This document shows positions 59,318-64,000 of a stretch of 64,000 nt of DNA, piece by piece. The DNA lies in the NCBI RefSeq assembly GCF_031755915.1, contig NC_083388.1, positions 10,415,001-10,479,000 on the forward strand. Direction: 5' to 3'. Position numbers and translations under genes: made by a program. Source of the stretch: Ziziphus jujuba (taxonomy: Eukaryota; Streptophyta; Magnoliopsida; Rosales; Rhamnaceae). Below the pieces are notes generated by a model. That model searched no databases. It saw only the letters and a program-made list of their open reading frames with translations, and was not told where the DNA came from. Position 1 is the stretch's first letter; every line of letters starts with the position of its first letter.

Positions 59318-60268
59318 TTGAATAACCATGGGGTCAAAATATATAATATGAATCAGCATGAAGAAATCCCATTGAACCTTAAAAAACTCGAGCAAACTAT
59401 GAGGATTGGCACCAAATTGATTCTCGAGTTGAGAGAAAAGTTGATTGACTTTCTAAGAGAACTTAAGCAATGCTTCACTTGGGATGAATTTAATATGCTT
59501 AGGATAGACCCCTACATGATTACTTACAAACTGACCATAGATCCACAGCATAAACTAGTGAGGCAGCAGAGGAGAAAATTTGCACCCGAGAGGAATTAGA
59601 TGACTAATGAGGAGGTTGATCGACTGAAAGCAAATGACATGAATTGAGAAGTTCAATATCCAAATTGGTTGGCCAATGTTGTCGTGGTGAAAAAGAAGAA
59701 TGGAAAAATTAAAGTTTGCATCGACTTCATAGATCTAAACAAAGCATGTCCTGTTTTCCTTTTGTTATGATTGATATCTTAGTGGATGCAACGGCTAGAT
59801 ATGAATTAATGAGTTTACTGGATGCCTTCTTAGGATATAAAAAAAAATTCTAATGCATCCTAATATTCAAGAAAAAAACGTTTTTCATGACTGAAAAAAA
59901 GGATTTACTTTTACAAAGTGAAGCCTGTCGGCTTGAAGAATGTAGAAGCAACTTATCAACGACTTCTGAACAAAATATTTAAGGAGAAGTTTGGGAAGAC
60001 CATGGAGGTATACATCGATGGCATGCTCATGAAGTCATTGAAAGCCAAGGATCACATTGAGCATTTGAGACAAAAGTTTGAAATATTAAACAAATATCAA
60101 ATTATATTAAATTCTGAAAAATGCACTGGCAAAGTCTCAACTGGGATGTTTCTTTGGTACATGGTGATACAAATACGGATAGAAGCCAACCCTAGACAGA
60201 TAAGAACTCAAATGGAGATGCCATCTCCTCGAAACAAGAAAGATGTGCAATGGCCAAATGAAGGATAG
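59318..60268 (+). pseudogene. Gypsy reverse transcriptase, frame-shifted and inactive
   Basis: 'YKLTIDPQHKLVRQQRRKFAPERN' is followed, after an in-frame stop, by 'EVQYPNWLANVVVVKKKNGKIKVCIDFIDLNKACP' (to about 59750), then 'LLDAF' with a frame shift. From 59918 'KPVGLKNVEATYQRLLNKIFKEKFGKTMEVYIDGMLMKS' continues the domain. The catalytic YVDD box reads Y-I-D-G (about 60009-60020), losing one essential Asp. The order and wording are those of Tat/Ogre reverse transcriptases. Confidence 0.88.
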
Positions 60269-61165
60269 CGGCTTTGAGCAAATTTATTTTAGGTCGTTTA
60301 ATAAGTGTCATAGATTTTTAATGTCTTGAGATGATACAAAGATAGAGTAGATGAATGAATGTAAAGAGGGATTTAAAGAATTAAAAAGGTATCTCAACTC
60401 ACCTCCAGTGCTAATGAAGCCTAAACTACGGGATATTCTACAATTGTACCTCGTCGTCTTGGACAATGCAATTAGTTTGATGTAGATAAAGACAGATGAA
60501 AAACAATATAGACAAATTTTCTTCTTCAGCAAGGTGTTATTAGTTGTCGAGACCTGATATGGCATGATGGAAAAATTGGTTTATGCTCTCATTATGCCTT
60601 CTTGAAACTTGCAGCCTTACTTTCAATGTCATTCTATATAAAGGTGGTCATAACTTTTCCTCTCAAAACAATCATGCATAATTCAAACTTAGTAAGAAGG
60701 CTAGATTTTTAAGCCACCGAGTTAGGAGAGTTTGACATAAGATATGCTCCTTGGATAACAAAAAGAAGGCAGAGGTATTAGGGCATAATGGATCCTCTAT
60801 GTTGATGGTCGGTGCTAGGATCTTGTTCAAAAGTCTGAATGATGACGTGATAGAGCATTCTCTTAGATTTAGATTTCAAGCCTCAAACAATAAACTGAGT
60901 ATGAAGCTTTAATAGCTGAACTTAGGCTCGCTTTAAAATGTAAAGCAACATCCTTGTAGAAATTCAATGACTCTCAGCGAGTGGTCAACCAAGTCAATCA
61001 GAATTACATGGCTAAGGAGCAACATATGATGAATTACCTTAATGAAGTGAAAGAATTGATCCAGAACTTCGAGAAAGTTAAACTTTGACAGTTGCTAAGG
61101 AATAAGAATAGCCATACTGATGTATTAGCAAATATTGCCTCAACCATTCAATCAGCTGAGAAAAA
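60269..61165 (+). pseudogene. RNase H and second (Tat-type) RNase H remnants
   Basis: 'CKEGFKELKRYLNSPPVLMKP' and 'FFFSKVLLVVETRYGMMEKLVYALIM' (60360-60600) represent the RT-RNase H connection and first RNase H. 'EYEALIAELRLALKCKAT', 'FNDSQRVVNQVNQNYMAKEQHMMNYLNEVKELIQNFEKVKL' and 'NSHTDVLANIAS' (about 60898-61145) are the additional archaeal-type RNase H characteristic of Tat lineage elements. Stops interrupt every frame. Confidence 0.8.
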
Positions 61166-61239
61166 GGTTAATTCCAGTAAATGTGTTATCACGGAGGAGT
61201 ATTTCTAAGGAAGATAGGATTATGGATGTGGAAAAGGGT

Positions 61240-61870
61240 GAGAAGAATTAGACTAATGAAATCGTTAGCTACATTGTTGATGGATATCTTCCCTTAGACA
61301 AATCAAAGGTGAGGAAGCTAAGGATGAGAGTAGAGAAATATTGTGTGGCGACTAGTGTGGGCCGGTGCAGTACACTGGCAAAAGCTACCTGAGTGTAGAT
61401 CAGAGGATGATTCACATGTAATAATAGCCATTCTCATAACGCTGAGGCATCTTCAAAGTGGCTGGCTTCAGAGTTTGAAAAAAATTCTAAAGTTAAACAT
61501 GCTTAGCAGAGAGCAATCCTAGGATGAGTGACCTCTTAGAAAGTTTTGAACAAAAAAACTCATATCGAGTGCAGTGGCTGAATTAAGAACAATATCGATA
61601 GGGAGTGATAAGTTTGCCAGTAGATGTAGGGTGTTACATATTGTATGATTGGATACAAACTTCATAGAAGATTGTAATCCAGAGACTTACTTAAGTTCTC
61701 CAACCAAAGAACATTGTTAAAGTAATGGCTGACATGCACAAAAGACAATGTAGAAATCACATTGGAGGAAGAGCGATGGCAAAGGGAATAATGCTATATA
61801 GTTTCTATTGGCCAAAAAGTGCTCAAGGATTTTGAAAAATATGCTAAAAGATGTGAGAAGTGCTAAAAGT
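61240..61870 (+). pseudogene. Integrase N-terminal remnant, core deleted
   Basis: 'YIVDGYLPLDKSKVRKLRMRVEKYCV' (about 61270-61350) and 'HIGGRAMAKGIMLYSFYWPKSAQGF ... KYAKRCEKC' (about 61758-61864) match the linker and HHCC zinc-binding end of gypsy integrase. The DDE core is missing: LTR sequence begins directly after the CEKC motif. About 300 bases between the two pieces are not recognisable. Confidence 0.7.
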
Positions 61871-61876
61871 TTGCAT

Positions 61877-62482
61877 TGATTTAATAAAACTATAAATAAA
61901 GGTTTTGAATATAGAGTTTTTAGAGGAATGCTTAAGGTGGAATGTATGAACAAAATATAGTTCTGAAGGAATTTCTAAGAAAATTGTTTGGAAAGATGAT
62001 CAGCTTATCACGTCCAATAAGAAAGGTAGTTTGTTTTAAAGAGTGTCTTCTTTAGATGTATTGAGAAGTAATATTTAAGACTAGCATGATGGCTATTCAA
62101 AAAAGGAAATTTCCATAAACATGTCTAGCAAGATTGTTTGAATTAAGACAAATTGGAAAAGTTACTAACTTCCTTATTTTAGAAAAGTTACTAACCTTTT
62201 AGGTTAGGGGGTCAGTTTTCTTGAAGAACAAGAAAACCCAATGCCAAAAATGTGTAAATACCTCCTTGTCTTGTATGGCCAAGTACGCCTAAAATACCTA
62301 GAAAAACTTTAGATGTTGTCTTTTGCATTCAAAGAGAACTAACTGACTTTAGCGTTAAAGTGATTTTAGCTGGCACGACAATGGTACCCTAAAGATCTTC
62401 ATATTCTCTCTGTTTTACAAGTGACATCTAGGTTTTGACTTTTTTACATGGCTACTTGTGGGTATTCAAATTTTGTGCATCA
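61877..62482 (+). repeat. 3' LTR of the Tat-type element
   Basis: Pairs with 56278-56883 along its full visible length and ends at the same 'tttgtgcatca' terminus. Confidence 0.8.
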
Positions 62483-62688
62483 ACAATCGTTTGGTGGGGT
62501 AAAAATAGAAGAAAAATAATAGAATTAAGGGTTGAAAATGAATTAATCATTAGGATTCCATTCGTATTTGACGATTTAGTTACCAATACATAATTTTTTA
62601 AATTCAAAGGTACCAAACAGAAGAAGAAAAAAAATACTAAAATAAAATAAAAATTAGAGAGCACAAAATGAATTTTGCCCAAATTATA
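62483..62688. other. AT-rich spacer between two retroelements
   Basis: About 200 bases of A-rich sequence with no recognisable feature, separating the Tat-type 3' LTR from the next LTR. Confidence 0.6.
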
Positions 62689-64000
62689 TGTCAGGACCCG
62701 TCCAGAATTCCTTCCCCGGAACCCTAGACAGCCCTGATCCCAGGGAAACCCTACCGGACCCTCCAACGGAAAATCCGACAGAGCCTCCCTTAAGGGATTT
62801 ACTTACCACAAATTACCTGCACTGAAAACACACTTCTAAACATCCCCTTATTCCTCCCACAAACTACAAATTGGTTCCACAAATTTGCAGCACTTGAAAA
62901 GAAACAACAGCAGCAACCCAGTGCAATAAAAACAACTACACGTCCAATACAGTATACAGAGCGTTATACAGATACATGCGGAATTTATAAAATGACGGAT
63001 AAAGAAATAATACAAGACAGAGAGGAAAAAGGGAAGAAAAACTTTTTGAACCTTCGGCAACGAACTGAGACGTTGGGCTCGCCCCGGACAATCAACGTCT
63101 CCAACCTGGACCTAGGGGAACGGAATTTAAGAGTGTGAGATGCTAATCATCTCAGTGAGTGACCCTAACTACTGAACACCTTTTTACGATAATAAAAATA
63201 ATAGTAATAGCAATTAAGGAATAGAACAAATACCAGCAATTAATAAATAAATAATAATTACTGTTGGAAAATAATAATTTCTCTCAAAACTCTTACCAAT
63301 CGCTCCGTTTGAAATGTTCCCTTTTTAAAACCTTTTCACAAAACCCAATGTACATACCTCCCAAAAACCAAGGGATTAAATAATTTAACAAACAACAATT
63401 AAATAAATAAATACCCCAAATATAATAAAAATGTAATAAATTATAATAAATAATTTTAGAACACCTTTGGGGTTTAAAACACTATTTACAATTTACACCG
63501 ACAATTACACCTGACGCACCACACCATATACCGGTGATGCCCTCCGATACCCAGCATCCCGAGCACCGACTGGCGGGGGGTTAAAGAGAGAAACCTGCAG
63601 CGGTCACTTCGGCGTCCCGACAGTACCAACTGCTAAAAAAAAAACCATCACCCGGCCAAGGAGGGGGGCGGCTGTGCGCAACAATAACCTTGCCTGCCCA
63701 CGGTCCAATGGCAACTCACGGGTGAAGTAATAACCGTGCGCTAAACCAGATAATAACCGCGCACTACCACGTGTCCATACACCATACACCAGAACACCAA
63801 TACTGTATGAATGCGTCTAAAAATAAACATTAACAACCAACCGTACCGTTTTTCCAAAAACTACCGTGGGAAGTATACCATATTTTCACAAAACACCATC
63901 CCACATATTTTTATTTAAACAACCCGGTACGAAACAGCGATAATCAACAAACCACAATTTTCCTCGAAATACGAGATGCAACCATAAAAATACCGCGGGC
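62689..64000 (+). mobile_element. Second young copy of the 3-kb LTR, cut by the window edge
   Basis: Starts TGTCAGGACCCGTCCAGAAT and follows the LTR at 8494 base for base with few substitutions and small indels, to about 9782 of that copy. It has ORF-breaking differences, for example near 62780 and 63640. The 5-mer before it is TTATA. Whether it is a solo LTR or the 5' LTR of a complete element cannot be told, because the sequence ends inside it. Confidence 0.92.

Larger units (their letters stand above)
56278..62482 (+). mobile_element. Decayed Ty3/gypsy retrotransposon of Tat/Ogre type
   Basis: Two direct LTR-like repeats of about 605 bp (56278-56883 and 61877-62482) flank a degenerate gag-pol in the order protease, reverse transcriptase, RNase H, a second Tat-type RNase H, and the start of integrase. 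Just after the 5' LTR, 'tttggcatgccaaatagg' resembles the TTGGCGCC-type primer-binding region of Tat elements. By eye the LTRs agree at roughly four of five positions, so the insertion is old. The integrase core, the polypurine tract and probably the start of the 3' LTR are deleted, since no equivalent of the normal internal-LTR junction is seen at 61870. Confidence 0.85.

Noticed and set aside
1..64000. CRISPR arrays, bacterial operons, viral genes
   Set aside because: None seen. The regular direct repeats are microsatellites or the TRIM array, and the genes are plant nuclear.

Overview
The window looks like nuclear DNA of a eudicot plant: very AT-rich, many (AT)n tracts, a ribosomal-protein gene with GT..AG introns, an intronless EXO70-H type gene, a nuclear tRNA-Leu locus, and a dense mix of plant retroelements. 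The species cannot be fixed from this sequence; a rosid would fit. No bacterial or viral genes were seen, and no new defence-type gene system.

Layout. 1-8.1 kb: AT-rich intergenic DNA with one diffuse MITE-like block. 8.5-11.6 kb: a 3,072-bp solo LTR with a perfect 5-bp target-site duplication. 14.2-16.0 kb: a complete RPL35 (uL29) gene in four coding exons, with a telo-box and two site II elements upstream. 16-29 kb: intergenic DNA. 29.2-31.5 kb: the intronless EXO70 gene with a TATA box and two W-box cores. 31.5-41.5 kb: intergenic DNA with short SINE/MITE-like pieces and a tRNA-Leu(AAG) whose acceptor stem is mismatched.

41.5-51.5 kb is a retroelement nest: a hAT-like MITE, several old copies of the same long-LTR family (one a solo LTR on the minus strand), a 5S-rRNA-like promoter segment typical of Cassandra TRIMs, and a nuclear insertion of plastid DNA carrying decayed trnP-UGG and trnW-CCA in plastid order. 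The most striking object is a TRIM array: five 162-163 bp LTRs alternating with four 66-bp internal domains (tRNA-iMet primer-binding site plus purine tract), all inside one TAATC target-site duplication and nested in an old LTR.

51.6-56.1 kb holds pieces of L1-type LINEs (RT C-terminus, zf-RVT, RNase H), local tandem duplications, a MITE-like insert and (ATT)n-tailed retroposon ends. 56.3-62.5 kb is a decayed Ty3/gypsy element of Tat/Ogre type with two recognisable LTRs, broken catalytic motifs and a deleted integrase core. From 62.69 kb to the right edge a second young copy of the 3-kb LTR begins.

Only two protein-coding genes look intact: RPL35 (housekeeping, cytosolic ribosome) and EXO70 (exocytosis). 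They are unrelated neighbours. The rest is intergenic or transposon-derived. Boundaries of old repeats were judged by eye and are approximate.
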